In this document: positions 33,403 to 46,787 of the stretch, piece by piece
Layout: every line of letters begins with the position of its first letter
Numbering within the stretch: the stretch's first letter is position 1
DNA from: Microglena sp. YARC
Lineage: Eukaryota > Chlorophyta > Chlorophyceae > Chlamydomonadales > Chlamydomonadaceae
Assembly (NCBI GenBank): GCA_022414725.1
Contig: CM039462.1
Coordinates: forward strand, 118,704,642-118,768,641
Direction: 5' to 3'
Length of the DNA stretch: 64,000 bases
Position numbers and translations under genes: made by a program
The notes under the pieces: model-generated
The model's database searches: none
What the model was told of the DNA's origin: nothing
Seen by the model: only the letters and a program-made list of their open reading frames with translations

Positions 33403-33580
33403 CAGGGTTATTCAAAGCGCGCGCTTTTGAGCGCTGACTTTTTGCCCCCCTCTGCGCTTTAAGCGCAGTTTTTTGCAACCCCTTGTGGGCGCTGCAAGCG
33501 CTTTTTGCACTACAAAGCGCAGTTTTTTTGTTTTCCAGTGCGCTAAAGCGCTGGCCAATTTGGCCATTTGAAGTACCCTG
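33403..33580. mobile_element. hAT-like MITE, copy 3
   Basis: The GCGC-rich body is in the reverse orientation to copy 1. The left end CAGGGTTATT and right end AAGTACCCTG are flanked by a perfect 8-bp duplication TAACATAC (33,395-33,402 and 33,581-33,588). Downstream of SNF7. The matching copy in segment B copy 2 is 46,606-46,787. Confidence 0.88.
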
Positions 33581-34994
33581 TAACATACACACATACATCT
33601 TTCATAAGTCTCATACACCCTCGCGGTGTCAAGTAGACTTTAACATGTAATGTAATGTAATAACTAACTTGCTTGGTACTGGCCTGCACACTGCATGAGC
33701 TTGATGTATGAAGCCCGCCAAAAGGTATAAATGGAACGCCCACCTGCGCCCACCATGATTATGCCAGCTTCAAGGAACAGTAGCTTGCTTTAGTTTGGGC
33801 TGAATAGCCAGCCATGTGAGCTGCCTAGAGGCTGCTGCTTGTAGCCTAAAATAAAAGCTTTGTCTCGAATCGTTGTATGGGTCCATCAGTGTATGGGTCC
33901 ATAAATTCTTCTGCTCTGAATATCAGTACACAACAACATGCATTTTGTTATGTTCTTTAGGCCCCTGTCAGGCCTTCAACTTGCTCTGGTACCCGGATGT
34001 CAGAAATCACATTCTTGTACGGCAACTCAGCGCACGAAGAGGAACACAAGGCATCCTCGGGCAAGTAGTACTGTTTGCAAGCATCTGAGACCAAGAAACC
34101 CTTTGTAGTAGCACTCCAAGGCACCTATTTTACACGATGGGCACCGGTAGGACGGTGGACCTGGAACGGGAATGGGTAGTTCTTGCAAAAAGGTTGAGGC
34201 CACCCCACAGCCCTCTAGAGATCTAACCTTGGCAAATACCGGTAGTTCGCTGGGGCTCAGCACTTGCAGTTGCATCATCTCCATCGAGGGGCTCGGGCAG
34301 GGCTGGTTTTATTCCGAAGAACTTGCTATTTTTTGCTGTCCAGACAGTTTTTGCGGGCTTTGTGTACAATGAATGTGCAATTTAATTTCTAAAAAAAAAA
34401 AACTGTCCAGTATTAATGTATTATCCCCGGAATTCTTGAGGCCATGTTGGTGGCACAAGTGGCGACCCAAGCCTCATTCTACGGTGCGGTGGCGGTGGCG
34501 CAGAGCGCTGAGCGCCGCTTGTCTAAAGGGGGTTTCGGGGCGTCAGCGTCTTGTGTTGACCCTCTGCGCGAAACAGTCTATTTGCTAGTAGCTCAGTACT
34601 GCCGGTACGCCACCGGCCAGAAACCGCTGTGTAAGTGGTAATTGCATGGGTGCATGGGCCGTGTGTGGTCATTGCATGGGTACATGGGCTGTAAGTGGTA
34701 ATTGCATGGGTTCATGGGCATTGTGTGGTCATTGCATGGGTACATGGGCCATCAGTGGTCATCACATGGAAGAGTCAGTGGATGGACAGTCCAAAACTTA
34801 CCCCAGACTGACATGTCACACACCTGGATGATGTTGATGGTTCCAACTGTCGTGCCCTTGGTTCGGGTGATTTTAGGGTGTAGGGTTTAGTGACAGACAT
34901 GCCACACACCTGGATGGTGTTGATGGCTCAATCTGTTTTGCCCATGGTTTGGGTGTGTTTGGGTTTAGGGTTTAGGGACTGATACGCCACACAC

Positions 34995-35093
34995 CTGGAT
35001 GGCGTTGATGGTACGATCTACTGTGGCCTTGGTCTGGCTGGGTGGAGGGGCAGAAGCCTGCCCCTCCTTGTTGCCAAATATTTTCTTGAACAT
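34995..35093 (-). pseudogene. Orphan SNF7 exon 1 in the inverted arm
   Basis: A 99-base copy of SNF7 exon 1 with intact start and donor, with one visible residue change (PPTS to PPPS). No exon 2 lies in its downstream (minus) direction within reach; instead it runs into segment B copy 1 head-on. It cannot make a complete protein. Confidence 0.85.
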
Positions 35094-36378
35094 GCTGATT
35101 CCTGCATGTGGGAGTTCGGGGTATGATTATTATGGGAGGTATATGAACACCTTGCATGGCATCTTGGTTTCTGTTCACAGCTTTTATTTTCAGCAACCAT
35201 CAGTAGCTTCTAGGCGGCTCCCCTGGCTTGCTACCCAGCCAAACCTAAAGCAGTGCAGTGCATCTGGAAGCTGGTAGAATCATCTTTCCAGTTCTGTTTA
35301 AAGCTTGGGGCTTGACCCCGCGGCTGGTTCAGGGAACTGCCTAGAAGCTGCCCCTGGTAGCCGAAAAGAAAAGCCATGTATGCGTTGTGGAGGTATGCAA
35401 GTGTACTGACTACAGCTGACATACTGAACTACAACATTGTTGCAGTGTGCTGACTACAGGAGTGAGCTAAGGTATAGCACATGGGGAGGTGGGGAGAAGC
35501 TGCTTGGCTATAATACATAAATCCTGGTGATGTGGAAAAGGATGGTGCTCATTCGAAAAGGGGGGTAAGGGAATGAACCTAACCCAGCTTACAGCAATTC
35601 ATTCTGGAGTTGGGTTTTAGAAAATGTCGAACTCAGGACTTCGTATCTCAAATTCGGCATGAGATCTGAGAATTCTCGGAGAATTCTGGGAGATCTGGCC
35701 TGAGGACAAGGACGAAGTTTGACCTCTGAACCCAATCCATCCCCCTGAATTGCTGTAATCGACTGGGGTTATAGTGCGTTGAACCAGCGAGTGCGAAACG
35801 ATGCATGCAAGCTCCTGCTGGTGATCAGGATATAATATATCTCGCTGCGCAAGAAAAGTGGCACGCAGGAGGAAGCAGAGATGGGCACAGGAGGCACGAA
35901 GATCCAAGGGACTGACCGTTCAACAGAGGCCAACGATAGCTCTATGAGTAGCTTTGCGCTAATACGCGAGTTGCTAGATGTTCGGAAAACGCTTTAACAA
36001 GGCAAATGCTGGACTCGGCCTGCTTAACAGTGGGGAAAGGGGGTACTTCAGAAGGAAAACGAGGGCAGCTGGCTGGCAGCTAGGCAGATGGCAGCCCTGC
36101 ATGGCAGTACTGTCAGCTAGGTGCACGCAGCGGTAGCCAGTAGCAGGAGAATTGTTGCATGGCTTTCCAGCCTACCCTGGGCAGAAGCATCTTCCGATTC
36201 AGGCCCCCCCATAAACCAGGGAGCAATCAAAGACTTTCTGCAGCCTGGCCGTAGCTTTCTACTTCCGACAAAATCGAAGCGAAAAAATCAGCCTAGCCCG
36301 GCCTGAGCCCGGTTATCTAATTCCGACGACCCCCCTGCTGACGTACACCCTTTCAGAAACCTCAAGCGGACCCTCAGC

Positions 36379-36625
36379 ATGGCGTCTCCCCCTCCCATCT
36401 CAGGGGGGTCAGAAACTAGCATCGGCGATGCCGCTCGCTTTGGAGTTCTGACGATCAGTGACAGGTGCGCAGCATCGAATGAATGAAAAGGAGGACGCCA
36501 GCAGGCTTGGCTTAGTAAATGTTAATCAGGGTTATACACACACACACACACACAAAGTGTAAATAAAATGGGGATAGCACCGGGGAGGTTCATCATAGCA
36601 TGTCCATCCTCCCCCCCCCCCCCCC

Positions 36626-36668
<43 letters not shown>

Positions 36669-36689
36669 CACACAAACACACACCACCAC

Positions 36690-36721
<32 letters not shown>

Positions 36722-37495
36722 TACTCACCCGCACCCATCCACCCCCACCCCCACACATATGCACCCACCCCCACCCACCCACCCAAACCTCCCCCCCCCC
36801 CCTCGGCAGGGCTTCAACCGGGGTGTACAAGGATCTAGGAGGTCCAGCTATCTTGGAATTCTTTGCTCAGGCAATTGATTCCAAGTGGGAAGCTGTGTAC
36901 AAAGTGATCCCTGATGAGCAGGCAGTGATTGAAGCATCTATCATTGATATGGTGAGTGGGTCGGGGCTTTTGGGCGTAGCCCCCCCTCCTGGAGGGCGGG
37001 AGCCCCCAGGGTTACCTCTTTGTCCTGTTGTATGTTAGTTTGTTGGTTTGTCTTTAAACTTGGCCCTGACCAAGTCGTAAACCCTGGCTTCGGTCCGCTG
37101 CACTCGATTCTAGTGCCACTTGTTGCTCCGATAGCCCCGCTGCACTCTCCGCCAATCTTCCACATCGCTCGCGTTGCACCTGGGACTTGTCTTTGCAGTT
37201 GTTTCAGTAGCTTCTAGGCAGAGGTGTTATCAAGGCACAGCCTAAGTAGATATATGATTAGGTTTGTCCACATCGTGCCGGTATCAGGATGCTCGCACGA
37301 AATCGCATGATACATTGTACCCGTCTCTCAAACAGAATATTGATACGTATATACAAGATCTATCCTACAGGATATTTAATCATCATTAAGTATATTGATA
37401 CAAATGTACAAGATCTCTCATACAGGATATTTAATTATCATAAAGTATATTGATGAAAATATACAAGATCTCTCATACAGGATATTTATTACAGA

Positions 37496-37547
<52 letters not shown>

Positions 37548-39273
37548 GGAATATCCGGGAATATATACATACAAGATCTCTCAAACAGCATATTGATACA
37601 TATATACAACTATACAAGATATATCGTACAGTATATTAATACATATATACAATACATCCCAAACAGTATATTGATACATGTACGCAAGATATATCGTACA
37701 GTATATTAATACATATATACAATACATCCCAAACAGTATATTGATACATGTATGCAAGATATATCGTACAGGATATTTATTTGTCATACGGCATATTGAT
37801 AAATATACAAGATCTCTCACACAGTATATTGATACATATATATGAGATCTCTCAAACATTTTTTTTTTTTGCACATATATGCAAGATCTCTCATCACGTT
37901 TTGACCCTGCTAGGTTGAGAAGGAGGGGTGCTGCCTGGTTGTGACTACGGGGGCTAAGCGTTAATCTTTACCATAAGTGTCAATATTTAAGTGTTAATAT
38001 TTTTAAGTGTTGATACCGTACTGCTCTCAAATTTTAACGGTTTAAATTGACGTGAGCAACCGTCAAATCGTGGCGTATGGTATATTACGAAACGAAAAAA
38101 CCGTCAAATCGGTTTTTTTGCCGATATTAGGTGCATCACTAGAATGCACATATCTCACTGCTCAGTGGGCCAAACACTACAATTTTTAGTGATACGAGAT
38201 CCCTGGGACCTCCTGCATCTGTCTGCATATTCAGATGCCTCATCCGACAAAAATAACGAGTTTGGGAGCACAGACCCTGTGGTCATCTTTAACCACTCTT
38301 CCTTGCTCCAATTGTTTGAATTTGGACACACTGGTGATGAGGATGAGGTGCCCTTGGCCCTTCTAGATCGCTGAGCAACACATGAACATAAATTATGCTT
38401 ATGCTAATGACATTAACTGAGGAAGAGATGATTTCAGGAGTTAATGGAAACGATTGAATGTCTCATTCTAGTTCTTTCAATGAGTACCGGTAGTGTTATG
38501 CTGAACAAGATGTTGGGATCATTGCAATATTATATGTACACTCCTTGCAGGTCCTAGAACAGTGTACCCTAATATTGTACCATGAACCATGAACCAGTGT
38601 AACATGATTAAGTACAAACGTTCAGTTGCATAAATGGATTTTATTAAAATGGAAACTGTCAAATGTGTAACGTCAATTTATATTCCTATTAAAAAATCGG
38701 CAAATGTAAACCGTCAATTTATAATAAACCCCCCCCCAAAAGCCGTCAAATTTTGCAACCGTTAAATTTTGAGAGCAGTACGGTATTTAAGTGCCAATAT
38801 TTAAGTGTTCACATATTTAAGTGTTGATATTTAAGTGTTAATATATTGAAGTGTTGATATTTAAGTGTCAATATTTAAGTGTTAATATATTTAAATGTTG
38901 ATATTTAAGTGTCAATACTTAAATGTTAATTTATGTAAGTGTTGATATTTAAGTGTTAATATATATAGATTTAAGTGTTAATATTTAAATGTTAATATTT
39001 AAGTGTTAATATTTACCCTCGTTTAGGTTGACAAGGAGGGGTGCTGCCTGGTTGTGTCAATTGGGAACAAAGTGTTCAGATTTCCCATCGTACCATTTAT
39101 AAAATGGGAACTTTATTGAACCCTTGTAGTTACAAACATCTCCACACGTTTTGACCCTGCTAGGTTGACAAGGAGGGGTGCTGCCTGGTTGTGACAACAG
39201 GGGGCACTGGTCCTTCTCCACGTGATGTTACACCTGAAGCCACTGAGGCAGTCTGCGAAAAGATGATGCCCAG
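36379..39273 (+). pseudogene. Truncated MogA copy (exons 1-3 only)
   Basis: Exons 36379-36464, 36810-36951 and 39164-39273 reproduce residues 1-113 of MogA, including the SDR and TTGGTG motifs, with intact splice sites. The last codon pair reads CCC AG|G in place of CCC GG|G, changing a conserved Gly to Arg if spliced. Exons 4 and 5, with the NLPGKPKS motif, are absent because segment A ends 17 bp after the exon 3 donor. It is therefore a non-functional duplicate, unless it is an assembly artefact. Two acceptor echoes (37,915 and 39,028) precede exon 3 as in the left arm. Confidence 0.88.
38016..38783. mobile_element. 768-bp TIR element, copy in the inverted arm
   Basis: Same ends and TA flanks as the element at 20,149-20,916, equal length, reverse orientation. 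It carries the same 76-codon frame (38,144-38,374, plus). It arrived with the segment duplication rather than by its own transposition. Confidence 0.8.
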
Positions 39274-41433
39274 GTGAGTAAGCCTGAGCCCATGTACCCA
39301 TGCAATGACCACACACGGCCCGTGCACCCATGCAATTACCACTTACAGCCCATGCACCCATTCAGTTGCCACTTACAGCCCATGTTCCCATGCAATGACC
39401 ACACACGGCCCATGCACCCATGCAATTACCGCTTACGGCCCATGCACCCACCTAACCACTAGTTCAAAAACGTCTGGCTCCAAGGAGGGGCAAGCTTCTG
39501 CTCCTCCGCCCTCTCAAAACAAGGCCTCCGCAGATTGGACCGTCAACACCATCCCAGTTACATTTGTATTGCCCATCCACCCACCCACCCAAGTACGAAT
39601 CATGTTTTTCTGTCAGAGGTTGGTAGCATGTGTGCTTAATGTCAGCCTGGGTTAGTTTATTCACCATCCACCCACTCACCCACAAACAGGGGTACGAATC
39701 ATGTTTTTCTGTCAGGGGTTGGTAGCATGTGAACTTAATGTCAGTTTGGGTTAGTTCTGTACAGCTCACCCACCCACTCACCCACACACACGAGTACGAA
39801 TCATGTTTTTCTGTCTGTTTTTGGTGGCATGTGTACTTAATGTCAGTTTGGGTTAGTTCTGTACGGGTCACCCACCCACTCACCCACACACACGAGTACG
39901 AATTATGTTTTTCTGTCAGGGTATGGTAGCATGTGTACCTTATATCAGCCTTGGTCAGTTTAGTCACCATCCACCCACCCATCCACCCACCCCAGTCCAT
40001 ACTTGCAGGCATCCACCCACCATCCCTTCCATCCATCCACCCATTCATCCAACCCCCCCAGTCCATCCATCTACCCACCCATCCAAACCCCCCAGTCCAT
40101 CCACCCATCCATCCACCCCAGTCCATGCATCCACCCACCCATCCAACCCCCCCAGTCCATTTACCCATCCATCCACCCCAGTCCATCCATGCAGGCACCC
40201 ACCCACCCTCCCTCCCATCCATCCACCCACCCCTGTTCATCCATGCAGGCATCCACCCATCCACCCACCCCTGTCCATCCATCCACCCCCCCCAGTCCAT
40301 CCACTCATCCAACCACCCAGTCCATCCACGCAGGCACTTACCCACCCTCCCTCCCATCCATCCACCCACCCACCCGTCCACCCCAGTCCATCCATGCAGG
40401 CATCCACCCACCCTCCCTCCCATCCATCCACCCACCCAACCAACCACCCCTGTCCATCCATGGAAGCATCCACCCACCCACCCATCCATCCATCCACCTA
40501 CCCATCCAACCACCCCAGTCCATCCATGCAGGCATCCACCCCCCCCCCCCCTCCCATCCATCCACCCGTCCATCCAACTACCCCAGTCCATCCACCCATC
40601 CATCTATCCATCCACCCATCCATCCACCCACCCACCTACTCATCCACCCACCCACACCTTCCCATCCACCTACCCACCCACCTACCTACCCATCCACCCA
40701 CCCAAGACCCACTGACCCACCAACCCAACCATCCACCCATCCATTCAACCACCACCCATCCATCCATCCATCCACCCACCCAAGACCCACATACCCACCC
40801 ACCCACCTTCCTATCCACCCAACCACCTCCCATCCATCCATCCACCCACCCAAGACCCATCCACCCAACCACCACCCAACCACCACCCATCCATCCATCC
40901 ACCTACCCTTCCAAGACCCATCCACCCAACCACCAACCAACCACCACCCATCCATCCATCCACCTACCCTTCCAAGACCCGTCCACCCAACCACCAACCA
41001 ACCACCAACCAACCACCACCCATCCATCCATCCACCTACCCTTCCAAGACCCGTCCACCCAACCACCACTCAACCACCACCCAACCACCACCCACCCATC
41101 CATCCACCCACCTTTCCAAGACCCGTCCACCCAACTACCACTCAACCACCACCCAACCACCACCCAACCACCACCCATCAATCCATCCACCCACCTTTCC
41201 AAGACCAGTCCACCCAACCACCACCCAACCACCACCCAACCACCACCCATCCACCCATCCACCCCCATCCCAGGCTCTGACAAACAAGGAGGAACAGCTT
41301 GAGAAGCGAAAATACCGAAACCCACCCACCTACCCACCCATCGACACGCACACTTATCCACCCACCCAAGACCCACCTACTCACACACCCACCTTCCCGT
41401 CCACCCAACCACCACCCATCCATTCATCCACCC

Positions 41434-41629
41434 CAGGGTACTTCCATTGACCAAATTGGCCAGCGCTTTAGCGCACTTGAAAAAATAAAAACTGCGCTTT
41501 GTAGTTCAAAAAGCGCAAAAATTGCTTGCTGCGCCCACAGGGGGTTGCAAAAAACTGCACGATATGCGCAGTTGGGCTCAAAAAGTCAGGGCGCCAGCGC
41601 GCAAAAGCACCCGCTTGAAAGTACCCTGA
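41434..41629. mobile_element. hAT-like MITE in segment B copy 2
   Basis: Counterpart of the element at 26,477-26,672, in the same position between two exon 2 echoes. It came with the segment duplication. Confidence 0.85.
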
Positions 41630-41856
41630 TCCAGCCCCATCCCAGGCCCTGACAGACAACGAGGGACAGCTTGAGATAGAAAACACCGAAACCCAACCAC
41701 CTACCCACCCAAAACCCACCTACCCATCCACTTATCCTCCTTCCCATCCACCCAACCACCACCCATCCATTCATCTACCCCAAGACCCACCTACCTACCC
41801 ACCCACGTACCCATTCACTTGTCCACCTTACCACCACCCATCCTCCCCCATCCCAG

Positions 41857-43393
41857 GGTCTGTCAGACAAGGAGGAACAGCTTGATTTGAGAAAGGCGCT
41901 GCTGGAAAAAAAGATTGAGGCTGAGCTAGAAAAAGCACGGGAGTATACGAAGCAAAAGAAGAAGCCCCAAGCACTGCAGTGTCTAAAGAAGAAGAAGCTG
42001 CTAGAAAATGAAATGGTGAGAGCAGAAAAAAAAATGTATTTAGTAAGCCATGCCATGGCGTACTAAATACATTTTTATAAAAAATATATGATACAGCCAT
42101 TCACACCAACACAGCCATGCACACCAACATAGCCATGCACACCAACACAGCCATGCGCACAGACGCAGCCATGCACACAAACATGCATGCATGCTCCACA
42201 CACTTCCAAGCACACAAACACACACATGCATGCACTACGCACTTCCATGGATGCACTAATCCCCATGCACACGAACGCACATTCATGCATTACTCACTCA
42301 CCTGAACACAAACGCACATGCATGCACTCCACACACATGGTCACAAATGTAATGCTCTACACACACACATGTACACAAACGTACATGCATGCATGCATGC
42401 ACTACACACTACCATGGGCACAAACCACCACACCACCACAACATCACCACCACTTCCACCACACAACCACACCACCACCACCACAAGATTACAACACTCA
42501 ACCACCACAACACCACTACAACACACCACCACACCACAACCCCACAACCCCACTACCACACAACCACCACACAACCACTACGACACAACCACCACCACAA
42601 CCCACAAACCCACAACCACCACCACAACACTACCACCACTTTATAATATGCCATCGCTCACTCGAGGCTTAAGCTGTGGGTCCGGATCCTGCTACCATGC
42701 CTCCGTGCCAGGCCAGTTTTTTTTCGGCTTTTCTTAGCAGCTTCTAGGCAGCTCGCTGAGCGGACCACTTGGCAAACAGAACTATTCCAGCAGTTCTGGT
42801 AAAGCTGATTATGTCAGCTTCAGGGTGTCCAAATTGCGCCAAGTTTGGCTGAATAGCCAGTCAGGAGCTGCGTAGAAGCTGCTGCTCGTAGCTGAGAAGA
42901 AAAACACCATGCCAGGCCTACCAAGCCCCCTGCTCACATGCACGCAAACACACACATGAATGCACTACACAATCCCGTGCATGGAATACACACTTCCATG
43001 CACACAAACGCACATGCAGACACTACACACTCCCACGCAAACACGCACATGCTCATTAGTAGCTGAACGCTCATTAGTAGCTAAAACATCATGCCTGGCC
43101 CCACGAACTCTGCGGAGATATTCACCTCCTCTCCATACAACAGTCACATTGGAGAGCTTTAGTGAGTGCAATGCACAGATGTGTCATTGTGCGATGGACA
43201 CACAACCACAGCAACACCCCCCATATATCATCCCCCGGTATCCCCCTTGCACCCCCCCCCACCCCACCCCACCCACCCCACCCCACCCCCCACACACACG
43301 CACACATAAATACACACGCACCTCCAAACCTCCCCTCGACCCCCACCACCACCACATCCGAACCCACACACACACACCTCTATATGCCTTGCC

Positions 43394-43452
<59 letters not shown>

Positions 43453-45918
43453 CACACACACACACACTCACAAACACAAATACACACACAAATACACACA
43501 CTCACCTCCCAACCTCCCCTGGAACCCCACCACCATTCCTCTAAACCCCCCACCTAAACCTGCACACCCACACACAACCCCCCACCCCTCTAACCCCCCC
43601 ACCCACCCTACCCCACCAAACCCACACCCCACACCCAGACCTCTACAGTCGACAAGCTCCTAGACGATCGCAATGATATCAAAGAATAGATGAGCTAGAT
43701 CAACGATGCCTTTGGGCAGGCCACAGGCATGGCCTTGGATTTTTGACGAGGATGAAAACTTCCACCTGCACCCACACCCACCCCACACCCCTCTAAACCC
43801 CTCTAAACATGCACCCACACCCCTTCTAAACATGCACCCACACCCCTCTAAACATGCACCCACACCACTTCAAACCCCTCAAAAACCCCACCGACCCTAC
43901 CCAACCAGACCCACACCCCACACCCAAACACCTACAGTCGACAAGTTCCTAGACGATTGCAATGATATCATGGGAACAGATGAGCCAGATCAATGATGCC
44001 TTTGGGCAGGCCACAGACATGGCCTTGGATTTTTGACGAGGATGATCTTCCACCTGCACCCACACCACCCACACCTCTCTAAACCCCTCTAAACCTGCAC
44101 CCACACCACACACACCCCTCTAAACTCCCACCGACCCTGCCCCACCAAACCCACACCCACACCCACACCCGAACCCCTACAGTCGACAAGATCCTAGACG
44201 ACTGCCAATGATGTCCAAGAACAGATGAGCCAGATCAACGATGCCTTTGGGCAGTCCACCGGCAATAATGAAGAATTTGACATGAGGAGCTAGAGGAGCT
44301 AGAGGCCACAGCTACTAGATGAGGAGCTGCTTGCTCCCGCCACCAGTGCCCACCACCAGGCCACAGCAAGCGATGCCGACAGCACCCTCAGGTAGGCGAG
44401 CACACCCACATTTGTATTATGTATTATGCACATGGAATGCTGCCACATACATGACTAGATGAGGAGCTGCTTGCTCCCGCACCAGTGCCCACCACCAGGC
44501 CACAGCAAGCGATGCCGTCAGCACCCTCAGGTAGGGAGCACACCCACATTTGTATTATGTATTATGCACATGAATGCTGCACATACATGACTAGATGAGG
44601 AGCTGCTTGCTCCCGCGCCAGTGCCCACCACCAGGCCACAGCAAGCGATGCCAACAGCACCCTCAGGTAGGGAGCACACCCACATTTGTATTATGTATTA
44701 TGCACATGAATGCTGCACATACATGACTAGATGAGGAGCTGCTTGCTCCCGCGCCAGTGCCCACCACCAGGCCGCAGCAAGCGATGCCAACAGCACCCTC
44801 AGGTAGGGAGCACACCCACATTTGTATTATGTATTATGCACATGAATGCTGCACATACATGAGTTGATGAGGAGCTGCTTGCTCCCGCGCCAGTGCCCAC
44901 CACCAGGCCGCAGCAAGCGATGCCAACAGCACCCTCAGGTAGGGAGCACACTCACATTTGTGTTATGAATTATTTGATAGAAAAAGGTTTTCACCCCAGG
45001 AAGTGGGACCATTTACCCAAAACAATGCTGAAATGCACATGAATGCTGTATGTAAGCAACTTGAGGAGGGGCTGCTTGCTCCCGCACCAGTGCCCCACCA
45101 GCAGGCCACAACAAGCCCGGTCCTGCTTGAGAAGGACTTCTTGAGCTCGGTTCAAAGACTCTCAGAAGGCATGATTGCCGAATTGCCATCCTATGTTGCC
45201 GTCTCTAAAGATGTGCAATATGCCTAGTGAAGTATCTCGTAATAATCTGTAGTGATTTTTTCAGCGCTTCATTGAGACCACCAATGTTGACTGTTAAGGC
45301 CCATGTTGGGCCTTAACAGTCAACATGGGGCCTTAACAGAAGAGATATGTAAACATTTTGCCACAAACTTGTTGGGTTTTTAGATATGGGTGTAAATAAT
45401 ATTTCTGGTTTTTATGAGCCATGTTTCGATTTTTGTTTTTGTCGAGAGTTGAAATCGAGCCCCCCCCCCCCCCCCGCCCGCCCCGCCTCCAACGTTTTCC
45501 CGGCACAATTTGTTTTTGCGCCCTCCCAGCTGTGTATGTATTTTACAGTCCAGGGGTAGCCAAATAGGCTTAAGGGACTTGCCCAACCTTCAAAACAAGG
45601 AAGGCAGTTAAAAAAACAAGGGAAATAGTTGGTGGGGGTCCCAGGGGGTGCAGCACCCAGGGGAAACAGGGGGTCCCAGAGGGTGCAGCACCCAGGGAAA
45701 TAGTTGGTGGAGGTCCATATGCCGCAAGAACAGTGCGTGGTTGCGTACTAGTATCGCAATTCATAATAACAAATGCATTCACCATAAATATTCACCATAA
45801 TAACAAATGCATGCACCGTTCAATTTGCAGGAGCTGTTGCACCCAGGAAAAAAGACTCAAGAGGAGTTGGAGCTCGAGGCATTAGAAAGCAGAAATGGCA
45901 GAAATGACAGCCAATTAA
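41857..45918 (+). pseudogene. Broken SNF7 copy 2 (exons 2, 4, 5; exons 1 and 3 missing)
   Basis: Exon 2 (41857-42015) is intact. Exon 3 is gone with the 1.8-kb deletion. Exon 4 (44183-44391) has several one-base insertions and a net +5 bases, breaking the frame. Exon 5 (about 45831-45918) has two extra A residues. Exon 1 is not present upstream in this orientation. The two degenerate exon 4 copies and the 136-bp tail array are present too. It cannot encode SNF7. The indel pattern could be sequencing error, but the exon losses are structural. Confidence 0.85.
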
Positions 45919-46605
45919 TTTTGGGGCGGAGCCCCCCCCCCTTCTGGGGCTCCCGCCCCCAGGTCACCCCGTACTTCGTCCGATCACAGGAAGCCACGAA
46001 GCCGACTGTCTCAACTATTTTGTAAGTAGTGGCAACGCCATTTGAACTGAATCTTCCGTGTCGCTAATTTTTGTGTAGAGAGACCCACTTCCTGGTGTGG
46101 GGTTCCTTTCATAACCAGGAGGATGACATTAGACAAATATCTAGTACCTCCCCACCCCCCAGAAAGTTGGAATAGCACAGAAAAGGGGGGGGGGGGGGGG
46201 CAAATTGAAATAGAACCTAGTCCATATTGTGGCGAATCATCTCCTTTAGTACCGTGCATTTTTTAAACCCAACAGAATGATATGAATTATTTTTGTAAAC
46301 TATTACAAATTATCCAATATGCACCAAAGATAACTCAATATTCAGCTTCCGAAGCCTCCTTTAAGTTCCTTGCCTTCCTTCAACATCCTTGATAAATAAT
46401 CACACAATTATAATTATCATCCTAGATGAGATGATGATTTAATAATATTGCACAACGAAATGATCACTGTAGCTCGAACTCAGGGTCCCGTCAGTAAAAC
46501 GATTGTTTGGGGGTCAGTTCATCAGTGTTTTTCTTTTTAAGCCCTTCCAACACGGTTGGGCAAGTCCTTTTAGCCTATTTGGCCTGCCCCTGGACTGTAA
46601 CATAC

Positions 46606-46787
46606 CAGGGTTATTCAAAGCGCGCGCTTTTGAGCGCTGACTTTTTTGCCCCCCCTCTGCGCTTTAAGCGCAGTTTTTTGCAACCCCTTGTGGGCGCTGC
46701 AAGCGCTTTTTGCACTACCAAAGCGCAGTTTTTTTGTTTTCCAGTGCGCTAAAGCGCTGGCCAATTTGGCCATTTGAAAGTACCCTG
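46606..46787. mobile_element. hAT-like MITE downstream of SNF7 copy 2
   Basis: Counterpart of 33,403-33,580 with a few one-base insertions; the right flank still reads TAACATAC. Copied with segment B. Confidence 0.85.

Larger units (their letters stand above)
24342..34632. repeat. Large repeat segment B, copy 1
   Basis: Contains SNF7 exons 2-5 and its downstream region. It is repeated in the same direction at 39,288-47,835, where about 1.8 kb (copy 1 positions about 27,125-28,925) is missing. In copy 1 all SNF7 exons are intact. Confidence 0.9.
34632..39290. repeat. Segment A, inverted copy
   Basis: Reverse complement of 19,626-24,341. Its left edge joins the end of segment B copy 1 (AAACCGCTGTG|TAAGTGGTAA) and its right edge joins the start of B copy 2 (GCCTGAGCC|CATGTACCC). 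Both junctions have only a few shared bases. It carries SNF7 exon 1 (minus) and MogA exons 1-3 (plus), both cut off from their other exons. Confidence 0.9.
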
